A stretch of DNA of 64,000 nucleotides from Mesorhizobium sp. YM1C-6-2 (GCF_003666685.1 NZ_RCIZ01000004.1:62001-126000), one strand, 5' to 3'. Shown: positions 1-8,897, counted from the stretch's first letter. Translations and numbers: made by a program. The notes: generated by a model from the sequence alone, not told the origin.

Positions 1-269
1 TCATAGGCGTGCGGCACCATCTCGTGCCAGTGGCGGCGGAAGTTGCGGATGTTCTCCTCTTGATCGGGAAACAGCGGAATGATCTCCGCCTCCGCCTCTT
101 CCCAGGTGCGTCCGCGGTCCTGCTCGATGTTCCAGGCCGAGGTGCAGACATTTTCGAAGAACCACTTCCGCTCCGCCGCGTCGGGGATCAGCCGGCTGAA
201 AGGCAGGTCAGGATCGTAGTGCACCAGCACCTTGCCGATGTCGAACACGATGTGGCGGATTTCGGTCAT
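1..269 (-). CDS. HAD-family hydrolase, N-terminal part (partial)
   Basis: Only the first 89 or so codons lie in the window; the gene runs off the left edge. The N-terminus MTEIRHIVFDIGKVLVHYDP carries HAD motif I in the degenerate form FDIGKVL, where the second Asp of DxD is replaced as in many HAD-IA phosphatase-like members. The following WFFENVCTSAWN and GRTWEEAEAEI segments match the helical cap of 2-haloacid dehalogenase / YihX-like proteins. It starts 10 nt after the mutY stop on the same strand, so it is probably co-transcribed with mutY. The substrate cannot be told from this fragment. Confidence 0.8.
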   Translation of the reverse strand, partial: MTEIRHIVFDIGKVLVHYDPDLPFSRLIPDAAERKWFFENVCTSAWNIEQDRGRTWEEAEAEIIPLFPDQEENIRNFRRHWHEMVPHAY

Positions 270-279
270 GTTCTTCCCT

Positions 280-1389
280 TCAATGCCTGCGTTTCGTTGC
301 GCCCGGAATGGCGGATTCGATGACTTTTTTCATGACTGTCGGCAGCGCCTCGTCATGCACGGCCGTGACCGGCGACCACCACCAGCCGTCCGGCGTCGGG
401 ACGGCGCCGACCTCTGCCCGGTAGACGTCAAGCTCCAGCGAAAAATGCGTGAACACATGGCTGATGCTGCCGGCGCGTAGCCACTCGGCCGGGAAGGGGG
501 CGCTGTCCGCGCCGGTGTCGCCGTCGATGCGGGCCGTCCAGCCGGTGGTCGGCACTTCGCTCATGCCGCCGAGCAGGCCCTTTTCGGGCCGCGTCCGCAA
601 CAGGATCGCCCCGTCGTCCCGGATCGCCACATAGGCCGCGCCCCGCCTCAGCGGTTTTTCGGCCTTCGCGCCTTTCATCGGCAGCAGCTCGGGATCGCCG
701 GAAAGGATGGCGCGGCAGTTTTCGCGCAGCGGGCACAGCATGCAGCGCGGCCGCTTCGGCGTGCAGACCGTCGCGCCGAGGTCCATCATCGCCTGGGCGA
801 AGTCGCCCGGCCGCTCCGCCGGCACGATAGCCTCCAGAAAAACGCGTATCTCCGGCTTCGAATCCGGCAGCGGCGTGCGGATCTCGTATAGCCGCGACAT
901 GACCCGTTCGACATTGCCGTCCATAACGGCCGCCGGCCGCCCGAACGCGATCGCGGCGATCGCAGCGGCCGTATAGGCGCCGACGCCGGGCAGCTCGCGC
1001 AGACCCGCCTCGCTGTCGGGAAACTTGCCGCCTTTCGCTGAGGCGACCAGATCGGCGCATTTCTTCAAATTGCGCGCCCGCGAATAATAGCCTAGGCCGG
1101 CCCAGGCCTTCATCACGTCCTCAGTTTCCGCAGCGGCAAGGTCCGTGACCTCAGGCCACTTTTCGAGGAATTTGCGGAAATAGGGTTTTACTGCCTCGAC
1201 CGTCGTCTGCTGCAGCATGATCTCCGACAGCCAGACGTGGTACGGGTCGGGCCTCGTCCCTTTGGCGAGCGCCGACGGAGCGACGCGCCACGGCAGGTCG
1301 CGATGGTGCGCGTCGTACCAGGCGAGAAGCCGGCCGGCCAAGCCGTCCTGCTCGAACTCTCCCTTGCGGGCTCTGCCGGTGAGTGCCAT
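280..1389 (-). CDS. mutY: A/G-specific adenine DNA glycosylase MutY
   Basis: Base-excision repair enzyme that removes adenine mispaired with 8-oxoguanine. With the start at 1389 the protein has 369 residues. Visible features are the catalytic Glu56 in SEIMLQQT, a helix-hairpin-helix LPGVGAYTAAAI near 133-144, catalytic Asp157 in VMDGNVERV, and a 4Fe-4S motif Cys209-x6-Cys216-x2-Cys219-x5-Cys225. A C-terminal NUDIX-like domain follows, with the GLLGGMSEVPTTGW segment typical of 8-oxoG recognition. The reading frame stays open to 1512, but that extension would overlap the divergent DUF721 gene and does not look like MutY, so MALTGRARKG was chosen as the start. Divergent from the gene at 1495. 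Confidence 0.95.
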   Translation of the reverse strand: MALTGRARKGEFEQDGLAGRLLAWYDAHHRDLPWRVAPSALAKGTRPDPYHVWLSEIMLQQTTVEAVKPYFRKFLEKWPEVTDLAAAETEDVMKAWAGLGYYSRARNLKKCADLVASAKGGKFPDSEAGLRELPGVGAYTAAAIAAIAFGRPAAVMDGNVERVMSRLYEIRTPLPDSKPEIRVFLEAIVPAERPGDFAQAMMDLGATVCTPKRPRCMLCPLRENCRAILSGDPELLPMKGAKAEKPLRRGAAYVAIRDDGAILLRTRPEKGLLGGMSEVPTTGWTARIDGDTGADSAPFPAEWLRAGSISHVFTHFSLELDVYRAEVGAVPTPDGWWWSPVTAVHDEALPTVMKKVIESAIPGATKRRH

Positions 1390-1494
1390 TGCTTCCGAAG
1401 CTGCCAAAGATTGGCTGACCGAGCAATTCCAGGAAAAGTCCGAACCGATTTTCCTGGAAGTTGCGACAAACGATAATCTGGGTGCAGAACGCGC

Positions 1495-2001
1495 ATGGCA
1501 GGAAAAAGGCATAACCGCAATGCCGTCGCCGTCAGTGACCTGGCGACGGAAATCCTCGATCCCGTGCTGCGCCGGCGCGCCGGCATCTCGATCGGGCTCG
1601 TCCAGTCATGGGAGGAGATCGTCGGTCCCCGGCTGGCGAAGAGTTCGCGTCCTGAAAAGATCCAGTGGCCACGCCGTTTGCATGACGACGATCCTTTCGA
1701 GCCGGCCGTCCTCGTGGTGGCTTGCGAGGGGGCTGCCGCGCTCCATCTCCAGCACGAAACCGGTGAGATCATCGGCCGCGTCAACGCTTTCCTCGGCTTT
1801 TCGGCGATCGGCCGCGTCAGGATCGTGCAGAAGCCGGTATCGCCGCCGTCCAGCGGGCCGAAGCCGACCCCTCGCGCGCTCTCGCAGGACGAAAAGACCC
1901 GCCTCTCCACGACCGTCGGCAAGATCGAGGACGACGGCCTCAGGGCCTCGCTGGAGCGCCTGGGCGCCACCATCGTCGGCATGCGCAAGCCGAAAAGCTG
2001 A
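1495..2001 (+). CDS. DUF721 domain protein (DciA-like)
   Basis: A 168-residue protein with a basic N-terminus (MAGKRHNRNAVAVSDLATEI) and the DUF721 core: an N-terminal helix with RRRAGISIGLVQSWEEIVGP, then the hydrophobic strand VLVVACEGAAALHLQHETGEIIGRVN. DUF721 includes DciA, which helps load the replicative helicase in bacteria lacking DnaC/DnaI; that role is family knowledge, not shown here. The C-terminal third (about 105-168) is more variable and basic. It is divergent from mutY across a gap of 105 nt and is followed, after about 200 nt, by a DsbA-like gene, an order I believe is common in rhizobia. Confidence 0.85.
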   Translation: MAGKRHNRNAVAVSDLATEILDPVLRRRAGISIGLVQSWEEIVGPRLAKSSRPEKIQWPRRLHDDDPFEPAVLVVACEGAAALHLQHETGEIIGRVNAFLGFSAIGRVRIVQKPVSPPSSGPKPTPRALSQDEKTRLSTTVGKIEDDGLRASLERLGATIVGMRKPKS

Positions 2002-2211
2002 GTTGCGGTCTCTTCAGAAGAGGTTTCCGGCCGGAATTGCCGCACGTGAGAAGCCGGTTTCGCCGCCCCTCATGCCTGAATCGGTGAACGAAATGTGATC
2101 GCGGCCACAATTTTGACGATTGGATTGGGGACCGGCATGCCCTAATTCGCGCAAACTCTCGCTTTGTGGTGCTGAGGCATTGCAATATCCATCCATTGTC
2201 AGGTGATTCGC

Positions 2212-2961
2212 ATGTCCCGTTCTCTGCCCCGCAGAACCGTTCTTTCGCTGCTCGCCGTGTCGGCGGCGGCGCTCACTGCCGCCTGCAGCGATTCAGGCGA
2301 GACGGCGCAAGCCGAGACGCCCGCGCCTGCCCCTGAGGCGCCGGCCGCCGAGGCTCAGCCTGCCGCTGCGGAAGCTCCGGCGGCGACCCCGGCCGCCGCT
2401 GCGCCGCAATCCCAGGGCAGCGTCGACATGGCCAAGCTGCTCGAGCCCGGCGCGCTGCCCGAGATGGTGCTCGGCAAGGACGATGCGCCTGTCACCATCG
2501 TCGAATACGCGTCGATGACCTGCCCGCACTGCGCACATTTCCACGCCACGACGCTGCCTGAACTCAAGACGAAGTACATCGACACCGGCAAGGCGCGGCT
2601 GATCTTCCGCGAATTCCCGTTCGATCCGCGCGCCGAGGCCGGCTTCATGCTGGCGCGCTGCTCGAAAGACAATTATTTCCCGATGATCGACGTGCTGTTC
2701 AAGCAGCAGCAGAACTGGGCGGCTGTGGAAAACGCCAAGGACGCCCTGCTGCAGATCTCCAAGCTTGCCGGTTTTTCACAGGAGACCTTCGAGGCCTGCT
2801 TGACGGACCAGAAGCTTCTGGACGATGTGAGAGCAGTGCAGAAGCGGGGAGCGGAGGAGTTCAAGGTCGACTCCACCCCGACCTTCTTCATCAACGGGAA
2901 CACCTACAAAGGGGCCCTTACGATTGCGGAAATGTCGGCGATCATCGACGGCATGCTCTGA
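2212..2961 (+). CDS. DsbA-like thioredoxin-fold thiol-disulfide protein
   Basis: A 249-residue exported protein. Residues 1-25 (MSRSLPRRTVLSLLAVSAAA, then LTAAC) form a signal peptide with a twin-arginine-like pair and a possible lipobox ending at Cys25. Residues 35-68 are a Pro/Ala/Glu-rich linker. The DsbA/DSBA-like thioredoxin domain follows, with redox motif Cys104-Pro-His-Cys107 in YASMTCPHCAHF, an inserted helical domain, and the cis-Pro loop STPTFFING. It probably catalyses disulfide formation or isomerisation in the periplasm. An in-frame GTG at 2203 is an alternative start; ATG 2212 gives the cleaner signal peptide. It precedes smc by 54 nt. Confidence 0.88.
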   Translation: MSRSLPRRTVLSLLAVSAAALTAACSDSGETAQAETPAPAPEAPAAEAQPAAAEAPAATPAAAAPQSQGSVDMAKLLEPGALPEMVLGKDDAPVTIVEYASMTCPHCAHFHATTLPELKTKYIDTGKARLIFREFPFDPRAEAGFMLARCSKDNYFPMIDVLFKQQQNWAAVENAKDALLQISKLAGFSQETFEACLTDQKLLDDVRAVQKRGAEEFKVDSTPTFFINGNTYKGALTIAEMSAIIDGML

Positions 2962-2966
2962 CGCTT

Positions 2967-2981
2967 GCCCGCCTGGCGGGC
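2967..2981 (+). terminator. Short GC-rich hairpin between the dsbA-like gene and smc
   Basis: A perfect 6-bp stem GCCCGC / GCGGGC with a CTG loop sits 5 nt after the upstream stop and is followed by GGGCGGGTTTCC. The T-run is only three bases, so it would be a weak intrinsic terminator or just an intercistronic hairpin. Confidence 0.3.
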
Positions 2982-3015
2982 GGGCGGGTTTCCGCGCGCC
3001 TGTGGGTAGGCGCGC

Positions 3016-6000
3016 ATGAAATTCTCGCGGCTGCGCCTTCTCGGCTTCAAATCCTTCGTCGAACCCGGCGAGTTCGTCATCGAGCGCGGGCTGACGGGCA
3101 TCGTCGGCCCCAACGGCTGCGGCAAGTCGAACCTCGTCGAGGCGCTGCGCTGGGTGATGGGCGAAAGCTCGTACAAGAACATGCGCGCGTCCGGCATGGA
3201 CGACGTCATCTTCTCGGGCTCCGGCACGCGGCCGGCCCGCAACACCGCTGAAGTCACGCTTTTCCTCGACAATGCCGACCGCACCGCGCCGGCCGCCTTC
3301 AACGATGCCGACGAATTGCAGGTGTCGCGCCGCATCGAGCGCGAGGCGGGCTCCGTCTACCGCATCAACGGCAAGGAGGCGCGCGCCAAGGACGTGCAGC
3401 TCCTCTTCGCCGACCAGTCGACCGGCGCCCGCTCGCCGTCGATGGTGGGGCAGGGCCGCATCGGCGAGCTGATCCAGGCAAAACCCCAGGCCCGCCGCGC
3501 GCTGCTAGAGGAGGCCGCGGGCATCTCCGGCCTGCACACGCGCCGCCACGAGGCCGAGCTTCGCCTGCGCGCCGCCGAGCAGAACCTTGAGCGCCTCGAC
3601 GACGTGGTCGGCGAGCTCGAAAGCCAGATTGAGAACCTGAAGCGCCAGGCCCGCCAAGCCTCCCGCTTCAAGAACCTCTCCGCCGACATCCGCAAGGCCG
3701 AGGCGACGCTGCTGCACGTCCGCTGGACCATCGCCAAGGCGCAGGAGGCCGAGGCGCAGTCTGCCCTTTCCGCTGCCACCTCGGTGGTCGGCGAGCGCGC
3801 CAGCGCCCAGATGGAAGCGGCGAAGGAGCAGGCAATCTCTGCCCACAAGCTGCCGGAGCTGCGCGAGGCCGAGGCGGCTGCCGCCGCCGCCTATCAGCGC
3901 CTGTCGATCGCCAAGTCGCAGATCGAGGAGGAGGCCGCGCGCGTCGAGCGCCGCCGCGCCGAACTCGCCCGTCGCCTCGAACAGTTCGACGCCGACGTGG
4001 CGCGCGAGGAGCAGATGGTCCGCGACAATGCGGACGTGCTGCAGCGTCTCGAAGCGGAAGAGGCGACGCTCAGCGAGGAGAACGATTCCTCCGTCGAGCG
4101 TGAAACTTCCACCCGCGCCGCCTTCGAAGCCGCATCGTCCGCCCTGACCCTCAGCGAAGCGGCGCTCGCCAGGCTCACCGCCGAGCGCGCCGAGGCCGCC
4201 GCTGCGCGCAACCAGATCGAGCGCTCGCTGCGCGATACGGCCGAGCGCCGCGACCGGCTGGAGCGCCAGCTCGCCAATCTCGACCGCGAGGCGGCCGAGA
4301 TCGCCGAGCGCATCGCCGCTCTCGCCGACCCGGCCGAGAAGAAAATGCTTGCCGAGGAGGCCGAGGCCGCCGTCGAAGCGGCCGAAGAGGCCGCCGCCGC
4401 GTCCGAAACGGCTGTCGCCGAGGCCCGCGCCCAGGAAAGCGCCGCCCGCCCGCCCCTGCAGGAGGTGCGCGCCGAGTTCGCCCGCATCGAGGCCGAGGCG
4501 CGCACGCTGGCGAAGATCCTGAGCGCCGTGACGGGCGATCTTTTCCCGGCCGTGCTGGAGCAGATCAAGGTCGACCGCGGTTACGAGACGGCGCTCGGCG
4601 CCGCTCTCGGCGAGGATCTCGACGCCGCGCTCGATCCGGGCGCGCCGGCCCACTGGGCCGACATCGACGCCGGTGGAACGGACCCGGCATTGCCCGAAGG
4701 CGTGCGCAGCCTTGCAAGCGTCGTGCGCGGTCCGCGCCAGCTCGCGCGCCGCCTGGCGCAGATCGGCATCGTCGACGCCGCCGATGGCCGTCGCCTGCAG
4801 GGTGCGCTGAAAACCGGCCAGCGCCTGGTCAGCCAGGATGGAGCCCTCTGGCGCTGGGACGGTTTCACCGCCAGCGCCGATGCGCCGACGGCTGCCGCAC
4901 AGCGCTTGGCGCAGAAGAACCGTCTTGCCGAACTCGATCTGGAGATGGCCGCCGCGACCGACAAGGTGCGGGCAGCCGAGGCAGCGCTCGCCGCGGCGGA
5001 AGCTGCGGTGCGCGACCGGGTCGCCGCCGAAGCCGCCGCCCGCCAGGCCTGGCGAGACGCGCAGAGGGCGCTCGGCGAGGCTCGTGACGCGCTGGCGCGC
5101 GCCGAAAAGGCGGCCGGCGAACTGGCGAGCCGGCGCGATGCGCTGGTCGAATCGCGCTCCCGCATCGCCGACGATCTGGCCGAAGCTGCGGGCGCCGTCG
5201 CCGAAGCGGAGGCGCAGCTTGCCGGCGCGCCCGATCTCGGCGATCTCGGTGAGCGGCTTGAGGCGCTGGCCGCGACAGTCACCCGCGACCGCGGCGTGCT
5301 CGCCGACGCGCGCGCCCTCCACGAGGGGCTGAAGCGCGAAGCCGAAGCACGCACACGGCGGCTCGCAGCCATCGCGTCGGAACGCGGCACCTGGGTGCAG
5401 CGGGCCGCCAATGCCGAGACGCACATCGCATCTCTCGCCGAGCGTCGCGCCGAGACTGCGTCCGAACTCGAGGCGCTGGACGACACCCCCGACGAGATCG
5501 CTGCGAAGCGCCGCGCGCTGCTCACCCAGCTCTCCGAATCGGAAACGCTGCGCAAGGCCGCGGCCGATCGTTTGCAGGAAGCCGAGACGAGACAGGCCGT
5601 TCTCGACAAGGCCGCGACATCGGCGATCACCGATCTGTCGGAAGCCCGCGAGGGCCGCGCCCGCGCCGAGGAGAGGCTGAACGCCGCCGACGAGCGCCGC
5701 AAGGAAGCCGAGGCGCGCATCCAGGAAGTGCTGAACACGCTGCCGCATCTGGCGATTCGCCAGGCCGAGCTGGACGCCGACGCGCCGCTGCCCGACATGA
5801 CCGAGGTTGAAAAGCGGCTCGACCGGCTGAAGGTCGAGCGCGAGCGCCTCGGCGCAGTCAACCTGCGCGCCGAGGAAGAGCAGCGGGAATTGACGGAACG
5901 CCACGAGACGATCGTTTCGGAGCGCGAGGACGTCATCGAGGCGATCCGCAAGCTGCGCCAGGCGATCCAGAGCCTGAACCGTGAGGGTCGCGAGCGGCTG

Positions 6001-6474
6001 CTCGCCGCCTTCGAGGTGGTGAACACCCAGTTCCAGCGGCTGTTCACGCATCTCTTCGGCGGCGGCACCGCCGAGCTTCAGCTGATCGAGTCGGAAGACC
6101 CGCTCGAAGCGGGCCTCGAAATCCTCGCCCGTCCGCCCGGCAAGAAGCCGCAGACCATGACGCTGCTGTCCGGCGGCGAGCAGGCGCTGACGGCCATGGC
6201 GCTGATCTTCGCCGTGTTCCTCACCAACCCGGCGCCGATCTGCGTGCTCGACGAGGTCGACGCGCCGCTCGACGACCACAATGTCGAGCGCTTCTGCAAT
6301 CTCATGGACGAGATGGCGGCCTCGACCGAGACACGGTTCGTGGTCATCACCCACAACCCGATCACCATGGCCCGCATGAACAGGCTGTTCGGCGTCACTA
6401 TGGCGGAGCAGGGCGTGAGCCAGCTCGTTTCGGTCAATCTGGAAACCGCGGAGCGCATGCGCGAAGCGAGCTGA
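3016..6474 (+). CDS. smc: Chromosome segregation ATPase SMC
   Basis: Structural maintenance of chromosomes protein, 1152 residues, the usual length. The Walker A motif GPNGCGKSN is at 31-39 in the N-terminal half of the ATPase head. Residues of about 170-490 and 640-990 are Ala/Glu/Arg-rich coiled coils, separated by a hinge near 500-620 (SAVTGDLFPAVLEQIKVDRG, then ALGAALGEDL). The C-terminal head has the ABC signature LSGGEQ at 1051-1056 and the Walker B motif VLDEVD at 1077-1082. It dimerises and works with ScpA/ScpB in chromosome organisation; those partners are not in this window. The very high GC and helical repetitiveness create long open frames on the other strand, which are shadows. 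Confidence 0.97.
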   Translation: MKFSRLRLLGFKSFVEPGEFVIERGLTGIVGPNGCGKSNLVEALRWVMGESSYKNMRASGMDDVIFSGSGTRPARNTAEVTLFLDNADRTAPAAFNDADELQVSRRIEREAGSVYRINGKEARAKDVQLLFADQSTGARSPSMVGQGRIGELIQAKPQARRALLEEAAGISGLHTRRHEAELRLRAAEQNLERLDDVVGELESQIENLKRQARQASRFKNLSADIRKAEATLLHVRWTIAKAQEAEAQSALSAATSVVGERASAQMEAAKEQAISAHKLPELREAEAAAAAAYQRLSIAKSQIEEEAARVERRRAELARRLEQFDADVAREEQMVRDNADVLQRLEAEEATLSEENDSSVERETSTRAAFEAASSALTLSEAALARLTAERAEAAAARNQIERSLRDTAERRDRLERQLANLDREAAEIAERIAALADPAEKKMLAEEAEAAVEAAEEAAAASETAVAEARAQESAARPPLQEVRAEFARIEAEARTLAKILSAVTGDLFPAVLEQIKVDRGYETALGAALGEDLDAALDPGAPAHWADIDAGGTDPALPEGVRSLASVVRGPRQLARRLAQIGIVDAADGRRLQGALKTGQRLVSQDGALWRWDGFTASADAPTAAAQRLAQKNRLAELDLEMAAATDKVRAAEAALAAAEAAVRDRVAAEAAARQAWRDAQRALGEARDALARAEKAAGELASRRDALVESRSRIADDLAEAAGAVAEAEAQLAGAPDLGDLGERLEALAATVTRDRGVLADARALHEGLKREAEARTRRLAAIASERGTWVQRAANAETHIASLAERRAETASELEALDDTPDEIAAKRRALLTQLSESETLRKAAADRLQEAETRQAVLDKAATSAITDLSEAREGRARAEERLNAADERRKEAEARIQEVLNTLPHLAIRQAELDADAPLPDMTEVEKRLDRLKVERERLGAVNLRAEEEQRELTERHETIVSEREDVIEAIRKLRQAIQSLNREGRERLLAAFEVVNTQFQRLFTHLFGGGTAELQLIESEDPLEAGLEILARPPGKKPQTMTLLSGGEQALTAMALIFAVFLTNPAPICVLDEVDAPLDDHNVERFCNLMDEMAASTETRFVVITHNPITMARMNRLFGVTMAEQGVSQLVSVNLETAERMREAS

Positions 6475-6505
6475 CCGCCGTCAGCCCGCCATCGCTTGAT
6501 CCGAC

Positions 6506-6766
6506 TCAGTACCCCCGTGGGCACTCCGCCACGTAGCGGCGTCCGTCGCGTCCGCGATAATAGCAGCGGCCGGGTTCGGTGGCGCGTCCGATGAGGGCGC
6601 CCGCCGCGGCGCCCACGGCGCCTCCGACCAGCGCGCCTCCGGCGTCGCCCGTGGCCGCGCCGCCGACGATCGCCCCGGTTGCTCCTCCGACGACTGCGCC
6701 TTGTTCGGTCCGGCTGCAGCCGGCGATCGCCAGGATTGCGGCCGCGGCAATGATCAGTTTTTTCAT
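6506..6766 (-). CDS. Glycine-zipper outer-membrane lipoprotein
   Basis: An 86-residue protein starting MKKLIIAAAAILAIAGCSRT, a lipoprotein signal with lipobox IAGC (Cys17). The body is a Gly/Ala-rich zipper (VVGGATGAIVGGAATGDAGG, then ALVGGAVGAAAGALIG), as in YMGG-like or Rick-17kDa-type lipoproteins. A short C-terminal segment RCYYRGRDGRRYVAECPRGY holds two Cys that could pair. It is convergent with smc. The longer frames across this stretch are explained by this small gene. The function is not known beyond envelope association. Confidence 0.85.
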   Translation of the reverse strand: MKKLIIAAAAILAIAGCSRTEQGAVVGGATGAIVGGAATGDAGGALVGGAVGAAAGALIGRATEPGRCYYRGRDGRRYVAECPRGY

Positions 6767-7009
6767 CCTGTCCTCCAGCTATTTCGATGCTTGCAAGCCC
6801 ACGTGACAACACGACGGTCGGGCAAATGTTCCGAAAGGGGCACGGCCAGGCCTTCTGATCGCCGTCGGGACTGCGGCATAGGGAATGGAAAGGCGGCGCA
6901 AATCTCGCGTCGGCCCCGGGCGGCCGGTCAAATTTTAACGTTTCCGGGAATACCGCCGAAACGTTTGTCTGCGATCCTGTCTCGGTGTGGCTTTGGGGCA
7001 GATGCCGCG

Positions 7010-8245
7010 ATGTTCAAGCGTTTCTGGCGCTCGGAAGCGGGCAACTACGGCATGATCACCGCGATCGCGATGGTGCCGCTGCTGGCGGCGGTTGCGGGTG
7101 CGGTCGACCTGACCAACGCGCTGAACAAGGCCGATCAGCTGCAGAACTCGCTCGATGCGTCGGCTCTGGCAATCGCCGGCGCCTACCATCTCGGCATGTC
7201 GGACGAGGAACTGACCGAGCTGGGGCAGGGCTACTACGAGAACAACATGGCCGGTATCCTCGGCGGCGACGATCTGCCGTTCGAGTTCGAGGACGAGCTG
7301 ACCGGCGATCTCAGTGCGCTCGCGACGTCGGAGGGTGAAGAGGATTTCATCATCGTCCACTCCGCGCTGACCCACCACGGCGTGCTCGGCGGGCTTGCCT
7401 GGCCCCTGAACAGGCGCAGCGTCGTCAAGATCAAGCGCGGCCCGCCCGCATGCGTGCTCGCCCTCGACCCGGCCGCTTCGGCAGCGGTGAAGTTCCAGGG
7501 GTCCACTGATGTCAGCCTCACGGGCTGTGTCATCGCCTCGAACTCGAGAGCCGACAGTTCCATTTCGCGTGGCGGTTCCGCGTTGCTGACGGCAGCCTGC
7601 ACCAGTTCGGTCGGCGGCACATACGGCATCAAGTCCAGTTCGAACGTCACTCTGGACTGCAGCACCCCGATGGAGAACCAGTACCCGTCGTTCGATCCCT
7701 TGGCGCGTGTCAAGCCGCCGTCCTACACGGGGTGCCAGAACGTCCCGGGCGGCAAGGAAAAGACGTTGTCGCCGGGCACCTATTGCGGCAAGAAACTGTC
7801 GGGCACCATTATCCTGGAGCCCGGCACCTATATTCTGCGCGGCGGCAGTGTCGACCTGGGCGGCAACGGCTCCATCAAGGGCGACGGCGTCACCATCTTC
7901 CTGATGGAGGGTGCCGAGTTCACCGTCAACGGCAACCAGCGGGTTCAGCTCAAGCCGCCGACGTCAGGCGACTACGCCGGAATCGTCATCTACCAGGAAA
8001 AGAGCAACACCAAGACGATCTCGATAAACGGCACGTCGGATTCATACGTCGAGGGCTTCATCTACGCTCCGGGCGCGCACATTTTCTACGCAGGAAACTC
8101 GATGTCGACGACCGACTCCAAATGTCTGAGAATCGTCGGCAACACCATCGAGATGACCGGCAACTCGGATTTCACCTCGGATTGCACCGCCCAGCTCGGC
8201 GGAAGAGAGATGTTTGCAGGCCGCTATATGTCGATCGTGCGCTAG
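7010..8245 (+). CDS. TadG-like protein with Tad N-terminal domain
   Basis: 411 residues. The N-terminus MFKRFWRSEAGNYGMITAIA, then MVPLLAAVAGAVDLTNALNK, is the classic Tad/TadG-like start: a short basic segment, a Gly-Asn before one transmembrane helix, and an Asp at its end. The rest is a predicted extracytoplasmic region with alternating beta-prone, Gly/Ser/Thr-rich repeats and several Cys (for example LTGCVIAS, GTYCGKKLSG, GSVDLGGNGSIKGDG), like the C-terminal part of TadG-related pilus assembly proteins. No tad/flp genes lie nearby, so this is an orphan copy. The frame is open upstream to 6701 but that part does not resemble protein; ATG 7010 gives the family N-terminus. Confidence 0.8.
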   Translation: MFKRFWRSEAGNYGMITAIAMVPLLAAVAGAVDLTNALNKADQLQNSLDASALAIAGAYHLGMSDEELTELGQGYYENNMAGILGGDDLPFEFEDELTGDLSALATSEGEEDFIIVHSALTHHGVLGGLAWPLNRRSVVKIKRGPPACVLALDPAASAAVKFQGSTDVSLTGCVIASNSRADSSISRGGSALLTAACTSSVGGTYGIKSSSNVTLDCSTPMENQYPSFDPLARVKPPSYTGCQNVPGGKEKTLSPGTYCGKKLSGTIILEPGTYILRGGSVDLGGNGSIKGDGVTIFLMEGAEFTVNGNQRVQLKPPTSGDYAGIVIYQEKSNTKTISINGTSDSYVEGFIYAPGAHIFYAGNSMSTTDSKCLRIVGNTIEMTGNSDFTSDCTAQLGGREMFAGRYMSIVR

Positions 8246-8315
8246 GCCAGGCAAACGAGCCCGGCGTGCCGGACAAGGTTCCGGTCGCGTGGATGGGTTT
8301 TCCTCATAACCAATT

Positions 8316-8341
8316 GAATTTACTCGATATCGAGTAAATTC
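8316..8341. other. 26-bp perfect palindrome downstream of the TadG-like gene
   Basis: GAATTTACTCGAT is followed directly by its exact reverse complement, giving two 13-bp arms with no spacer, 70 bp after the tadG-like stop. It is AT-rich compared with its surroundings. It could be a protein-binding dyad, a bidirectional terminator or part of a mobile element boundary; it lies only 34 bp from the outer end of the repeat element that follows. Confidence 0.7.
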
Positions 8342-8374
8342 TGCGGCTGTTTATCCACGTCGCTCCCGCCTGAG

Positions 8375-8700
8375 CGATACTCCTCGCATCGCCCTCGCGG
8401 GAGCCCTGGTCCGGACCAGGGATCAGGGGAGGGCGGCGGTACCGGTTCGGTCGCGCGGAGGTGGCGCGGCTGGGTGATGAGCCCCGAGGACCGGGCCCTG
8501 ACCGAGGTCGCGCGGTGAAACGATTCTGCGTCCCCTCCAGGTAGGGCAAGCATGCCGGCGGGGTACGGGAAACCGGCCACGTATAACATTGAGAGGCCAG
8601 GCCCCGTGCCCCGCTTCCCGACTTCTGCTCCCGTGGCGAGCAGCGTTCTTTGAAAAGGCCAGACTGCGAAAGCAGGGCGTGGCGATGATGAAGTGTATCC
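8375..8700 (-). repeat. ~310-bp dispersed repeat element, copy A
   Basis: The core 8385-8693, read on the minus strand, matches 19526-19836 on the plus strand almost base for base, with a few substitutions and single-base indels. In this copy the similarity is bracketed by imperfect terminal inverted repeats: 8375-8393 and 8681-8700 agree at about 15 of 20 positions (both carry GATAC at the outer end and CATCGCC at the inner end). Internal structures include a perfect 18-bp palindrome CCCTGGTCCGGACCAGGG at 8404-8421 and a 6-bp stem CTGCTC/GAGCAG at 8625-8643. Indels between the copies break every shared reading frame, so it is not protein-coding. It accounts for most of the gene-free stretch 8246-8774. 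Confidence 0.85.
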
Positions 8701-8774
8701 GTATCGCAATCAGGGGGAGGTGACTCGAAGGATCGAGCGCGCAGGCGTGGGGAGGAAGCGTATGCTGCGACGCT

Positions 8775-8849
8775 TGGCTGGGGCGCCTGGATTCGAACCA
8801 GGGAATGGCGGTACCAAAAACCGCTGCCTTACCGCTTGGCTACGCCCCA
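8775..8849 (-). tRNA. tRNA-Gln (anticodon UUG)
   Basis: Reading the minus strand gives a full 75-nt cloverleaf. Acceptor TGGGGCG pairs with CGCCCCA, the D arm is GCC...GGC with AAGCGGTAA, the anticodon stem GCGGT/ACCGC encloses TTTTGGT (anticodon TTG), and the T arm is CCTGG-TTCGAAT-CCAGG. The discriminator is G and the CCA end is encoded. It lies 75 bp from repeat copy A. Confidence 0.96.
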
Positions 8850-8869
8850 AACTTCGCAAGCTGGGCGGC

Positions 8870-8897
8870 CTTATAACAGCGTCCCTGAAAAGCACAA
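8870..8897 (-). promoter_or_regulatory. Candidate promoter of tRNA-Gln
   Basis: On the minus strand a TTGTGC box (8892-8897) and a TATAAG box (8870-8875) are separated by 16 bp, with the -10 box about 20 nt upstream of the tRNA 5' end. This fits a housekeeping-type promoter. It was judged by eye only. Confidence 0.45.

Noticed and set aside
3505-6354. A 949-residue open frame on the minus strand across smc
   Set aside because: It is antisense to a certain smc gene, rich in Arg/Gly/Leu and without any domain. High GC alone produces it.
8775-8849. tRNA-Gln as an integration site for a genomic island
   Set aside because: No integrase and no direct repeat of the tRNA 3' end was found; the nearby repeat is inverted and unrelated to the tRNA sequence.
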